62,825 nucleotides of DNA, from positions 1 to 62,825 of the forward strand of contig JAFQEE010000058.1 in assembly GCA_017399175.1 (NCBI GenBank). The letters run 5' to 3'. Position 1 is the stretch's first letter, and each line of letters opens with the position of its first letter. Origin of the DNA: Clostridia bacterium. Its GTDB lineage: Bacteria; Bacillota; Clostridia; Oscillospirales; Acutalibacteraceae. Below the pieces are notes generated by a model. It ran no database searches, had not been told where the DNA came from, and was given only the letters and a program-made list of their open reading frames with translations. Shown here in pieces: positions 16,307-24,834 of this stretch. Position numbers and translations under genes: made by a program.

Positions 16307-17038
16307 TTACAAATTTAGCGGGATTTCTTTTCCCATAATTCTGCCTGAAATATTGCCAAAGGCAATTCTGACTTTACTGTGTGACGGAATTTCCTTTTCG
16401 CTGACAGATGTATGTGTTATACGCTTGTCCTCCGGTACTACACCAAGGAGCCGAAGATATGTAATATCCATAACCTCGTCAATGTTTAAAAGTCGTCCGT
16501 TTTTAACAGCCCACGGGTCAAATCGGTTAATTACAAGGTACATATTTTCGTCCTTTATTCCTGCTTCTGAAAGTTTTGTTCCTGCAACACAGGCACTTCT
16601 TGCACTCACATTATCAGGTGTTGCCACAAGAATACAGAAATTCGCACATTCTGCATAAATTAACGGCAATTCACCAATACCGGCAGGACTGTCGATAATA
16701 ATGTAATCGTATTTGTTTGAATACTGTGAAATTAATTCCTTGAACGATTCGGTTGTTAAGTTTTCAGGTGTCCCCAGCGGTGCAGGTAAAAGCTGAAGAT
16801 TATCATCATAAAAAAGTCGTGCCTTTTCGCTGTCGCAACGGTTTTCCATAACATCTGACCAATCATAAAGCACCATTGAGTCAACACCCAAAAGCAGGTC
16901 AAGACTACGGAGCGTAATATCGCCGTCTATAAGAAGAACTTTTTTACCTTCACCCGAAAGAGCGAGGGCGGTATTTGCGCAGAATGTGGATTTCCCTACT
17001 CCGCCTTTTCCCGATAAAACTGTATAAATCTGTGCCAT
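16307..17038 (-). CDS. MinD/ParA-family ATPase
   Basis: 243 residues. Deviant Walker A SGKGGVGKST (8-17), switch I region LLIDGDITLRSLDLLLG and Walker B YIIIDSPAGIG match MinD-type P-loop ATPases, which place the division septum by polar or oscillating membrane binding. The C-terminus (RIAFGNISGRIMGKEIPLNL) lacks the clear amphipathic membrane-targeting helix of canonical MinD, and no minC or minE is adjacent. It could therefore be MinD or a related positioning ATPase (flagellar FlhG-like or sporulation-linked). It is divergent from spoIIE, whose product acts at the asymmetric septum, so a role in septum placement is plausible. Confidence 0.8.
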   Translation of the reverse strand: MAQIYTVLSGKGGVGKSTFCANTALALSGEGKKVLLIDGDITLRSLDLLLGVDSMVLYDWSDVMENRCDSEKARLFYDDNLQLLPAPLGTPENLTTESFKELISQYSNKYDYIIIDSPAGIGELPLIYAECANFCILVATPDNVSARSACVAGTKLSEAGIKDENMYLVINRFDPWAVKNGRLLNIDEVMDITYLRLLGVVPEDKRITHTSVSEKEIPSHSKVRIAFGNISGRIMGKEIPLNL

Positions 17039-17206
17039 AATGTCGCCTCATTTCCATAATACATTTTAACACAAATAAAAAGATATTTAAAGGTAAAATT
17101 TGAAATTTATCAATATATTACACAATGTTTTATTTTTCTTTTAATTGGTGTAAAAATCACCTGTTTTTGCGGACACAAAGTGTCAAAAAAATATTCGGGA
17201 CAAGCA

Positions 17207-17212
17207 TATAAT
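17207..17212 (+). promoter_or_regulatory. Candidate -10 box of spoIIE
   Basis: TATAAT 31 bp before the preferred spoIIE start. It lies downstream of the in-frame GTG at 17180, which argues against that upstream start. A clear Spo0A box (TGTCGAA) was not found nearby. Confidence 0.4.
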
Positions 17213-17242
17213 CGATATAAAGAAACAGGGCAGGTGAGAAAA

Positions 17243-19558
17243 ATGACAAATCGTGAATTCGGAACGGAGCAAGACGCAGGCAGAATACAACTGACAGAAT
17301 TAGGAAAATCAGCCATTATGCAGACCTTGTATTTTGGTTTGGCATTTTTAACTGCATCTGCATCATCACAACAATATTTTTCTCCCTTGGGAATAGCGTT
17401 TGCCTGTGGAGTACACCGACAAAATACATTGTTTTCCTGCTTTGGTGCTATGGCAGGATATATAATCGCAAACGATTATGTGAACGCCTTTCGATATGTC
17501 ATGGCATTAATCCTCGTTTATATTTTAAAGGTTTATACCAACACATTTCCAAAACTTCGAAGAAAAAATTCAGTTTCTTCGTTTATATCACTTTTCGCTA
17601 CTATCTCAACAGGTATAGTTGTGACTATAACAGAGCCTTTTGGTGAAGAAATTGTATTTCTTCGTGTGGCAGAGGCTGTTGTAGCATTTGGCGGAGCATA
17701 TTTCTTTTCTGTAAGTGTAAGAACTCTCGAAAAAATTCAGGAAAACGAAAGACTGACATCAAAAGAAGTAGTTTCATTGGTGATTTCTCTATTGTCCCTC
17801 ATATTATGCGTATCGGGAATATCATTTATGAATATTTCCCTTTCGGGAATTGCTTGCTCCTATATAGTTATGCTTTCTGCATATCTTTTCAAGGAATCAG
17901 GAGGTGCAGTAATTGGCTCGGGTACATCATTGGGATTTACTATGACTGGAAACAGCAGTCCCATTGTGTTCTGTTATGCGGGAGCAGGACTCTTTTCAGG
18001 TCTTTTTTCATATTCAGGACGAGTTCTTTGTGCATGTGCATACATTTTCTGTTACGGAGCATTATATATCTTTTTAGGTGACGATTATAAAAACTTCGGA
18101 CCACTCATTGAAACAGCATTGGCATCGGTGCTTTTTGTTGTCACACCGCAGAAATGGTTGTTTCAGGTGAAAATGAAAATGTCGTTTTTGTCCTTGTCCG
18201 GCGAAGGCACAGAGTTTCGCAATATGATAATTTCGCGAATCAAATCAGCAAGAGATGCAGTAGGAGATATGTCAGAAACAGTTGTGCGGGTGTCCGATGC
18301 CTTGCGTGAAAGGTCATTACCCGACACAACCTCGGTGTATCTTCGTGTAAGGGACAGCGTATGCGAAAAATGTGCAAGTTATAACAAATGTTGGAGAAAT
18401 ATGCTGCCGTCAACCTTGGCTGAATTTGACGAAATTCTTGATGAAATACGAAGAACGGGGAGTGTAACACCGTCTTGCTCGCCAATGTCATTACAAAGCA
18501 GATGCATAAGAATAATGTCACTTTGTGACAGTTTTAATAAGAATTATGTTTTATACTCGGCACGGTTAGGTGCAGAGGGGAGAATCAACGAAATGCGAAA
18601 AATTACCACGGACCAGTTTGATACGGTAGGGGAAATGCTTGACGATTTGCTGTTGAGCTTTGAGCATGAAACAAAGCCACTTGCAAGTAAGTCCGTAGCA
18701 CTTAAAAACAGCCTTGAAGATATTGGTGTTAATGCCTTTGTGAATTGTTACGAAGATGAAAATATGAATATGGTAATAAATATAAGTGTTGATGCGGAGT
18801 GCGATGCCACATCAAATGAAATTCGCGATTGCATAAAAATGGCAACGGAAAAGGACTTTCCTCCACCTGCAATTATTTCGGGTGAAAAGGAAAAAATGCT
18901 TCTCTTTTGGGAAAAAACACCTCTTACTGCAGAGTGCTTTTATCATCAGGTATCGGCAGACGGAACAACCGTTTGCGGGGACTGTTTTGATTCATTCCTT
19001 GACGGAAAAGGAAATTTTATTGCAATTTTAAGTGACGGTATGGGCAAAGGTGAAAAAGCAGCCATTGACGGTGCTATGGCATCAACGCTGTTTTCAAGGC
19101 TTATTATTTCAGGCTTTTCGTTTCCTTGTGCCTTGCGACTTGTCAACTCTGCAATGCTTGTAAAAAGTCACGAGGAGTCCCTTGCAACTCTCGACATCTT
19201 AAAGGTTAATTTGTATAACGGAAAATCGGTGATATATAAAGCAGGTGCTACGGTATCGCTTCTTTATCGCAACGGAAAAATCAGCGAAATCAAGAAATCA
19301 GCCATGCCAATAGGTATTCTTCGTCAGGCTGAATTTGCCACAATAAATGGCGGACTTAAAACTGGTGATGTAATGATTATGATGTCCGACGGTGCAGTTG
19401 ATAACAGTATTGAAGAAATCAAAAGGTACATTACTGAAAACGGTTTTTCCTATGATTTGCCTGAAAAACTTTGTGCTGTTGCCAAAACAAAAAATATAAG
19501 CCACAGTGACGATATCACCGTGGCTGTCATAAAGATTAAGTTGAATGAGGATGATTAA
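17243..19558 (+). CDS. spoIIE: Stage II sporulation protein E (SpoIIE phosphatase)
   Basis: About 771 residues from the ATG at 17243, preferred over the GTG at 17180 because GGCAGGTGAG lies just upstream and a -10 box falls between the two. Layout matches SpoIIE: an N-terminal membrane domain with about ten helices (to about residue 300), a central FtsZ-interaction/regulatory region, and a C-terminal PP2C-type phosphatase domain (about 560-768) with metal-binding motifs LSDGMGKGEKA and MMSDGAVDNS and the end SHSDDITVAVI. In the forespore it dephosphorylates SpoIIAA and so activates sigma-F. It is strong evidence that the organism makes spores. Its stop codon overlaps that of the convergent gene at 19555. 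Confidence 0.95.
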   Translation: MTNREFGTEQDAGRIQLTELGKSAIMQTLYFGLAFLTASASSQQYFSPLGIAFACGVHRQNTLFSCFGAMAGYIIANDYVNAFRYVMALILVYILKVYTNTFPKLRRKNSVSSFISLFATISTGIVVTITEPFGEEIVFLRVAEAVVAFGGAYFFSVSVRTLEKIQENERLTSKEVVSLVISLLSLILCVSGISFMNISLSGIACSYIVMLSAYLFKESGGAVIGSGTSLGFTMTGNSSPIVFCYAGAGLFSGLFSYSGRVLCACAYIFCYGALYIFLGDDYKNFGPLIETALASVLFVVTPQKWLFQVKMKMSFLSLSGEGTEFRNMIISRIKSARDAVGDMSETVVRVSDALRERSLPDTTSVYLRVRDSVCEKCASYNKCWRNMLPSTLAEFDEILDEIRRTGSVTPSCSPMSLQSRCIRIMSLCDSFNKNYVLYSARLGAEGRINEMRKITTDQFDTVGEMLDDLLLSFEHETKPLASKSVALKNSLEDIGVNAFVNCYEDENMNMVINISVDAECDATSNEIRDCIKMATEKDFPPPAIISGEKEKMLLFWEKTPLTAECFYHQVSADGTTVCGDCFDSFLDGKGNFIAILSDGMGKGEKAAIDGAMASTLFSRLIISGFSFPCALRLVNSAMLVKSHEESLATLDILKVNLYNGKSVIYKAGATVSLLYRNGKISEIKKSAMPIGILRQAEFATINGGLKTGDVMIMMSDGAVDNSIEEIKRYITENGFSYDLPEKLCAVAKTKNISHSDDITVAVIKIKLNEDD

Positions 19559-20703
19559 AGTTCTACCCAGATAGCAGGACGGACTGAACGCTTTTCAACG
19601 GAAACAGGAGTTCCAAGTTGAAGAATAAAACCGTCAATTTTTACGAAAGATGCGTTGTAAAGAGTTGAACCCGGTGAACGAAGCCACCAACGGCAACTGC
19701 GGGTAAGACCTTCAAGTTGTGAACCTTGTGATTCAGCGTACTTTGTAGCAATACAAACTCTTTCAACAGTTGATGGCAAGTATGCTTTTGCCTCGTCGAT
19801 TGAAAGAAGGAAAACCTTATCCTTTGTATCATTACCGCCGTCTGTGTTATAGTCAGCATTATCGCGGTTTTCAAGAGTAGTTGTTTTGATTTTTGCTCTT
19901 TCTGTATTATCGAAAGCAGTTTTGTAAAAATCATTATTAAGCCAACTGCGAATATCACTTGTTTCCCATGTTACCTGTTCAACACTTGAGTGATAATGAC
20001 GGCAATCAAGTGCATAACGGCTTATAAGAAACATTTTGCCGTTTTCGTCCTTTTCAAGGACTTTCCATTCGATTTCTTCCTTGCCGTTTGCAGTTTTGTT
20101 GTCCTGTTCGTAGTTACCGAAAGTGATGATGTCACCAACCTGTGCAACTTCGGGATGTTCTTTTAAAAGAGTGCTTGCCTGTGACTTGCTATCTTTGAAC
20201 CTTCTCAATGATTTAAAAGTGAGATATGCTTCTTCATAGTTCTTTTCTTCTACATTCTTAACAGCACCACTGTATCTTACTGACGGAATAATTACTGTGA
20301 CAGTAAGAGTGCCGATTGCAACAACAAGAATGAATGAAATAAGAACTTTAAGGAATGTTTTACCTCTTGCCTTGGATTTTTTTGCTTTTTCGGTGCGATT
20401 TTTCTCGGCAAGTCTTTCTCTTTCCAGACGCTGTGACTCTGCTTTAAGTCTGTTCTCTTCAGCACGGACTTTTGCTTCTTCTGCTCTTGCTCTCGCTTCT
20501 TCGCGTTTTCTTTCGTTTTCAAGACGAGATGTTTCATCCTGTGCTGTTTTACCTGAATTAACATCCACAGGAGAAGTGGTTTTATTTGCTGTGTTGCTTT
20601 GCGGAAGTGCTTTTCTTGTACCACAGTACGCACAAACGGCATATTGACCGTTTCCTTCTATTTCAAGCGTACCTCCGCACATTTCACATTTCAAAACTGA
20701 CAT
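19555..20703 (-). CDS. Zinc-ribbon, coiled-coil, single-pass membrane protein with DUF6273 domain
   Basis: 382 residues. N-terminal zinc ribbon (C6-x2-C9, C24-x2-C27), a long charged coiled coil (about 58-112, rich in R/E/A/K), a transmembrane helix (116-139), a short repeat-like region (ALYKNVEEKNYEEAYLTFKSL type) and a C-terminal outside domain with DITFGNYEQD and WWLRSPGS, the signature of DUF6273 (found in many Clostridial surface proteins). Function is unknown. It is the last gene of a three-gene operon with an SPFH protein. Its stop overlaps the spoIIE stop tail-to-tail by 4 bases, and no terminator separates them. Confidence 0.75.
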   Translation of the reverse strand: MSVLKCEMCGGTLEIEGNGQYAVCAYCGTRKALPQSNTANKTTSPVDVNSGKTAQDETSRLENERKREEARARAEEAKVRAEENRLKAESQRLERERLAEKNRTEKAKKSKARGKTFLKVLISFILVVAIGTLTVTVIIPSVRYSGAVKNVEEKNYEEAYLTFKSLRRFKDSKSQASTLLKEHPEVAQVGDIITFGNYEQDNKTANGKEEIEWKVLEKDENGKMFLISRYALDCRHYHSSVEQVTWETSDIRSWLNNDFYKTAFDNTERAKIKTTTLENRDNADYNTDGGNDTKDKVFLLSIDEAKAYLPSTVERVCIATKYAESQGSQLEGLTRSCRWWLRSPGSTLYNASFVKIDGFILQLGTPVSVEKRSVRPAIWVEL

Positions 20704-20716
20704 TGTGTTACCTCAA

Positions 20717-21424
20717 TTATTTAAGTGCTTTGCATTTGTTGTTTCTGTTGTCGATAAGAACGAGCAATTCCTGTGCCTGATTCTCTATTGCAACAGCATC
20801 ACCGCTCTTAACAGCAGTTTCAAAAATTCTGAATTCATAACCGATTCTGCCTTCGATTTCAGAAAGATTTTCGTTGCTCATTGGGTCAGAATAACGGACT
20901 GCTTCATAAACCTTCTTAACCAAATCTTTTGCTTCAGGTGTGTTTGCTCTTGCCATAAGATTTTGTGCATCAACTGTCAAAGTTTTGATAAAGAAAGTCT
21001 GTTCCTTGATTTTGTTTTCAACAGATTGTGCGATATCGCCTGCTGCCTTTGCTTTGATAGTAGCAATAGCAACAAAAGCGAGTACGATTACGCTGACAAT
21101 AGCAGCAATCCAGACTTCAGCAGTCGGAATTGCCATAAAAATTGAACCTGCAACCGCACTTACAACAACACCGATTATGCTTACACGAAGTAATGGAATG
21201 TTATAGAAAACCTTTGTAAGGTTATCGTCTTTAAGTCCTATATATGAACAAGCAAGCTGACCTACAAAACCAATCATTACAAGGGCATAACCAATCCAGA
21301 ATGTGTCTGTGTATTTTGATTCACCGTTGATTTCTGAAGGAGAAACAAACACAATCACATTGAAAACTACGGCTAAAATAGCCCATACAACTGCATATAA
21401 TTTAAAGTTTTTACTGATTTTCAT
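20717..21424 (-). CDS. Four-helix membrane protein of SPFH operon
   Basis: 235 residues from the ATG at 21424, chosen because AGGAGG lies 9 nt upstream; an earlier in-frame ATG lies within the preceding gene. About four transmembrane segments (residues 10-125) are followed by a soluble helical domain (about 130-235, KNKIKEQTFFIKTLTVDAQNLMARANTPEAKDLVKKVYEAVRYSDP...). I do not recognise the family with certainty. Position and topology resemble YdjH of the Bacillus ydjFGHI membrane-stress operon, so it may form a membrane complex with the SPFH and zinc-ribbon proteins on either side. Confidence 0.65.
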   Translation of the reverse strand: MKISKNFKLYAVVWAILAVVFNVIVFVSPSEINGESKYTDTFWIGYALVMIGFVGQLACSYIGLKDDNLTKVFYNIPLLRVSIIGVVVSAVAGSIFMAIPTAEVWIAAIVSVIVLAFVAIATIKAKAAGDIAQSVENKIKEQTFFIKTLTVDAQNLMARANTPEAKDLVKKVYEAVRYSDPMSNENLSEIEGRIGYEFRIFETAVKSGDAVAIENQAQELLVLIDNRNNKCKALK

Positions 21425-21440
21425 TTTCAGGGTCCTCCTA

Positions 21441-22661
21441 TTAAAGCTTTTCACCGCATTGTGGACAGAAATTACCATTTGTTACCTCTGCACCACATTT
21501 AGGGCAAGTGTTTGCGAATCTGTATCCACATTCAAGACAGAATTTGCCTTTCTGTACATTTTTACCGCATTGTGGACAAGTTACAAGGTTTGAAACTTCA
21601 ACCTTTTTGCCACACTGAAGACAGAATTTAGCATTCTGTGGAAGTGTTGCACCACAATCAGCGCATTTTGGGTTAGCGGTTGCATTTACAACATCACCCA
21701 TCATACCGCCGACCATACCACCGACAGCACCGCCAACGCCTGCCATTGTGCCAAGTCCAACACCCATATTGGTGAATTCGCCAACTGCTTCATTTTCAGC
21801 AATTTTTTCAGCAACATCAAATCCGCGTTCCTGACTGTATGTATAGCCTTCGTGAGCACGCTTTGCAGCCTGTGCTTTTGAATCGATAACTACTTTTTGT
21901 GCCTCTGTTTCAGCGTCAATAATTTCTCTCTGCTGACGGAGTTTTGCCTCTGCAATATCAGCGTACTGACGGAAATGGAGTTCCTTGAACTGCTCGTATT
22001 GCTTGTCACCGTCAGGTTTCACGATTGTTGTTACAAAGAACTGTTCAAGTGCAATACCGTAATCGGCAAAGTCATTTAAAAGAAGTCCTTTAATCGCATC
22101 AGAAAAAATTGCAAGATTTTCGTCAATCTCAAAAATATTGATGCTGTTTGACTTCATTGTCTGTGCAATATATGTCTTCACTCTTGTCATAAGGAATGAA
22201 CGGAAGAACATTACAAGCTTTGACTGTGTAAGGTAACTTTCTGTTCCAACGAGTTTGAGAAGAAGTTTTCGTGAATTATCGGCACGAAGGCTCATTTCAC
22301 CGCTTGCACCGATTGAAATAGGGAACTTGTATGTTGGTTCAATGTACTGAACCTTTGAGTCAGTACCCCATTTAATAGCCATTTGTTCAACTTTATTGAT
22401 AAAGTATACCTCACAATGGAAAGGTGTTTCGTCACCTGTTGTTCTGTTAAGTGCTTTGCTGAGTTCAGGAACATTCTGTGTTTCAAGTGTGTAACGACCA
22501 GGTCCGAAAAGGTCAAGTGCCTGACCGTTAAGATAAAAAATTGCCTCCTGATTTTCGTGAACAATCAACTGTGTAAGGCTGTTAAAATCTTCAATAGGGT
22601 GTTTCCATATAAAGGTGGTGTTGTCACCCTCGTATTTAAGTATATCAGCAATCTGTGCCAT
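21441..22661 (-). CDS. SPFH-domain protein with three C-terminal zinc ribbons (YdjI-like)
   Basis: 406 residues. Residues 1-290 form an SPFH/band-7-like domain with the helical QQREIIDAETEAQKVVIDSKAQAAKRA segment. A glycine/methionine-rich linker follows (GVGLGTMAGVGGAVGGMVGG), then three tandem zinc ribbons (CADCGATL...CLQCG, CPQCGKNV...CLECG, CPKCGAEV...CPQCG). This is the layout of Bacillus YdjI, a membrane-microdomain protein that recruits PspA-type stress proteins. It is the first gene of the operon, with an AAGGAGG ribosome site. A similar membrane-surveillance function is likely, but the PspA homologue itself is not adjacent. Confidence 0.85.
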   Translation of the reverse strand: MAQIADILKYEGDNTTFIWKHPIEDFNSLTQLIVHENQEAIFYLNGQALDLFGPGRYTLETQNVPELSKALNRTTGDETPFHCEVYFINKVEQMAIKWGTDSKVQYIEPTYKFPISIGASGEMSLRADNSRKLLLKLVGTESYLTQSKLVMFFRSFLMTRVKTYIAQTMKSNSINIFEIDENLAIFSDAIKGLLLNDFADYGIALEQFFVTTIVKPDGDKQYEQFKELHFRQYADIAEAKLRQQREIIDAETEAQKVVIDSKAQAAKRAHEGYTYSQERGFDVAEKIAENEAVGEFTNMGVGLGTMAGVGGAVGGMVGGMMGDVVNATANPKCADCGATLPQNAKFCLQCGKKVEVSNLVTCPQCGKNVQKGKFCLECGYRFANTCPKCGAEVTNGNFCPQCGEKL

Positions 22662-22756
22662 ATTATATCCTCCTTGAAAAGGGAATTTTAAATCTATTTA
22701 TACAATTATAGTACTATAAAAAATTTATGTCAATAAAGTATTATGAGTTTTATGTA

Positions 22757-22785
22757 TTGAAAAATGTTTAAAAAGATGTTATTAT
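22757..22785 (+). promoter_or_regulatory. Sigma-A promoter of the first GPH transporter
   Basis: TTGAAA (22757-22762), a 17-bp spacer and TATTAT (22780-22785), 34 bp before the start codon. Confidence 0.6.
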
Positions 22786-22818
22786 TTCCTTATCTAATGT
22801 GAAAGGGGAATAACCTTT

Positions 22819-24345
22819 ATGGCAAAAAAAGAAAAAACACCTAAAGAGGTTAACAATCATCCTAACCGAATAGGTATTAAAGAAGCTGCCGGCTATACTA
22901 TTGCTGAGGCAGGTAATATGTTTAATCTGACATATATTTCAAGTTATCTCAAAATGTTTATGACTGACGTTTTGAAGATTTCTCCGGCAAATGCAGGCTT
23001 TATGTTCATTATTACACGTTTGTGGGACTGTATCAACGACCCTATCTGGGGTGCTATGGTAGCGAAAAAAGCACCTACAAAGGACGGTAAGTTCAGACCG
23101 TATCTCAAATGGGTTGCAATCCCTCTCGGTATAGCAACTATTGCTTGCTTCGTACCGTATAACAGCTTTACACAGAATCCTGCAATTCTGCTTACAATCT
23201 GTTACATAATGTACATTTTCTACGGTATGATGTACACAGGTATGAATATTCCGTTCGGCTCGTTGGCATCTGTTATTACGGATGACCCTAAGGGCAGAAC
23301 ACTTCTTTCAACATTCCGTTCAATCGGTTCAGGTGTTGGCGGTGCTGTTGTTTCTCTTATTGCACCGATGGTTATTTTCACAGCGGTTACAAATGCTGAC
23401 GGCTCACCAATGATTGACCCTGCTACAAACACAGTTGTTAAGGCTGCTGACGGTAGCAAGATGTTTATCTTTGCTCTTGCAATGGGTATTCTTTCAATTA
23501 TCTTCTATCTTTGGGGCTTCAAGACCACTAAAGAACGAGTTCCGTCAGAGGCAGAACCGAAGGTTGACCTTAAAAAGACTTATTTAGGTCTTCTAAAATC
23601 AAGACCGTTCGTTACAGTTGCTCTTGCAGGTGTTCTTATCAGCGGACAGTTGCAGTTCAACTCATTCAATACATATCTTTATAAAAACTATTTTTCAGAT
23701 ACAAACCTCAGCATTTTAGGTACTGTTTGTAACTATCTTCCGATGGTTATTCTCATTCTCTTTACACCTAAGCTTGTTGAAAAATTCGGTAAAAAAGAGC
23801 TCTGCGGTAATATGTCAGTTATCTCTGCACTCGCATCAGTTCTTATTGCAGTTCTTGCAAACAATGAAAAATTCCTTTATTGGATTGACCCGCAGTACGG
23901 TCGTCTTCCTTGGTGGATGTTTATGCTCAGCCTTTTAATTATCGGTTTCGGTTATACATTTGTAAGCCTTACTTGCTGGGCAGTCGTTATGGATGTTATC
24001 GATTATCAGGAATACACAACAGGTATCCGTAACGAAAGTGCAGTTTATGCTGTTTACACATTCTCAAGGAAATTCGGTCAAACTCTCGCTGACGCAAGTG
24101 GTCTTTTCCTTCTTCAGTGGGCACAGTATGATAGTGAAACAGCAGGTAATGGATTTATCGAGGCAAACGACACAAGCCGAAAGATTATGCTTATCTGTAC
24201 AGTAATTCCTGCGTTCGTTTATACAGGTGTATGGCTTCTTATGAAGTTTGGTTATCCGCTTGACAGAAAACGTCTTGCTCCTATCTACAAATTCATTCGC
24301 GAAAAACGTGAATCAGAAGAAGCAGAGGCTCAGGCTACAAAATAA
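22819..24345 (+). CDS. GPH-family (MelB-like) sugar:cation symporter
   Basis: 508 residues with about twelve transmembrane helices. Typical features of the glycoside-pentoside-hexuronide family: early helix with YTIAEAGNMFNLTYISSYLKMF, the Asp/Asn site TRLWDCINDPIWGAM, the loop FGSLASVITDDPKGRTLLSTFRS and a late WAVVMDVIDYQEYTTGIRNES. It imports a glycoside or sugar with Na+ or H+; the substrate is not evident. It has its own promoter and a hairpin terminator after it. The cytoplasmic GH3 at 28537 or the other GPH transporter next door would fit with uptake of beta-glucosides, but they are not in one operon. Confidence 0.9.
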   Translation: MAKKEKTPKEVNNHPNRIGIKEAAGYTIAEAGNMFNLTYISSYLKMFMTDVLKISPANAGFMFIITRLWDCINDPIWGAMVAKKAPTKDGKFRPYLKWVAIPLGIATIACFVPYNSFTQNPAILLTICYIMYIFYGMMYTGMNIPFGSLASVITDDPKGRTLLSTFRSIGSGVGGAVVSLIAPMVIFTAVTNADGSPMIDPATNTVVKAADGSKMFIFALAMGILSIIFYLWGFKTTKERVPSEAEPKVDLKKTYLGLLKSRPFVTVALAGVLISGQLQFNSFNTYLYKNYFSDTNLSILGTVCNYLPMVILILFTPKLVEKFGKKELCGNMSVISALASVLIAVLANNEKFLYWIDPQYGRLPWWMFMLSLLIIGFGYTFVSLTCWAVVMDVIDYQEYTTGIRNESAVYAVYTFSRKFGQTLADASGLFLLQWAQYDSETAGNGFIEANDTSRKIMLICTVIPAFVYTGVWLLMKFGYPLDRKRLAPIYKFIREKRESEEAEAQATK

Positions 24346-24362
24346 GAACAATAAATAACTTG

Positions 24363-24387
24363 AAGCACCTCATTCGAGGTGCTTTAT
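24363..24387 (+). terminator. Terminator of the first GPH transporter
   Basis: A 9-bp stem AAGCACCTC (24363-24371) / GAGGTGCTT (24376-24384) with a 4-nt loop and a short T-rich tail. Confidence 0.75.
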
Positions 24388-24710
24388 TAATGCAGAATGC
24401 TGAATGCAAAATGCAGAATTAAGGAACTGCGTTGCAATTATAAAATAAAACCAATATGGTTGGAATGTAGGGGCGAGTCTCCGTGCTCGCCCGCAAGTGT
24501 ATATTAAAAGTTCGGGAGGGCACGGGTGCGGGTGTCCGGTGGACACCTCTGCGAAGCAGAAACACCGACCGAACCGGCAGGTGAGACTTACCCTCCCCTA
24601 CAACATAATTTAATTGGTTGCTTTGTAGGGACGCTTCAAGAAGCGTCCGAATGAGGTTTTCAGCACACTTTGGAACGGTCGCTTCGTGAAGCGACCCTAT
24701 AAGGGTTTTA
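24388..24710. repeat. Block of decayed repeats between two transporter genes
   Basis: This 450-bp gap holds no gene. It contains a short ATGCAGAATG / ATGCTGAATG / AAATGCAGAATT run (24390-24420), a nested inverted repeat (24467-24604) whose ends read GTAGGGGCGAG and CTCCCCTAC with a palindromic core built on GTGTCCGGTGGACAC, and a third unit (24625-24705) made of two hairpins, GGACGCTTCAAGAAGCGTCC and GGTCGCTTCGTGAAGCGACC. The GTGTCCGGTGGACAC core occurs again in reverse at 42543-42580. Confidence 0.75.
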
Positions 24711-24767
24711 TTCCTGTTTTAATTTCCTATCTCCCCGATAAATTTCAATTTGTCAAAAATTTAACAG

Positions 24768-24796
24768 TTGCAAAAATATAATATGTTTAGTATAAT
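24768..24796 (+). promoter_or_regulatory. Sigma-A promoter of the second GPH transporter
   Basis: TTGCAA (24768-24773), a 17-bp spacer and TATAAT (24791-24796), 39 bp before the start codon. Confidence 0.65.
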
Positions 24797-24834
24797 AAGC
24801 TTACATTATTTTTTCAGGAAAGAGTGGTATAAAA

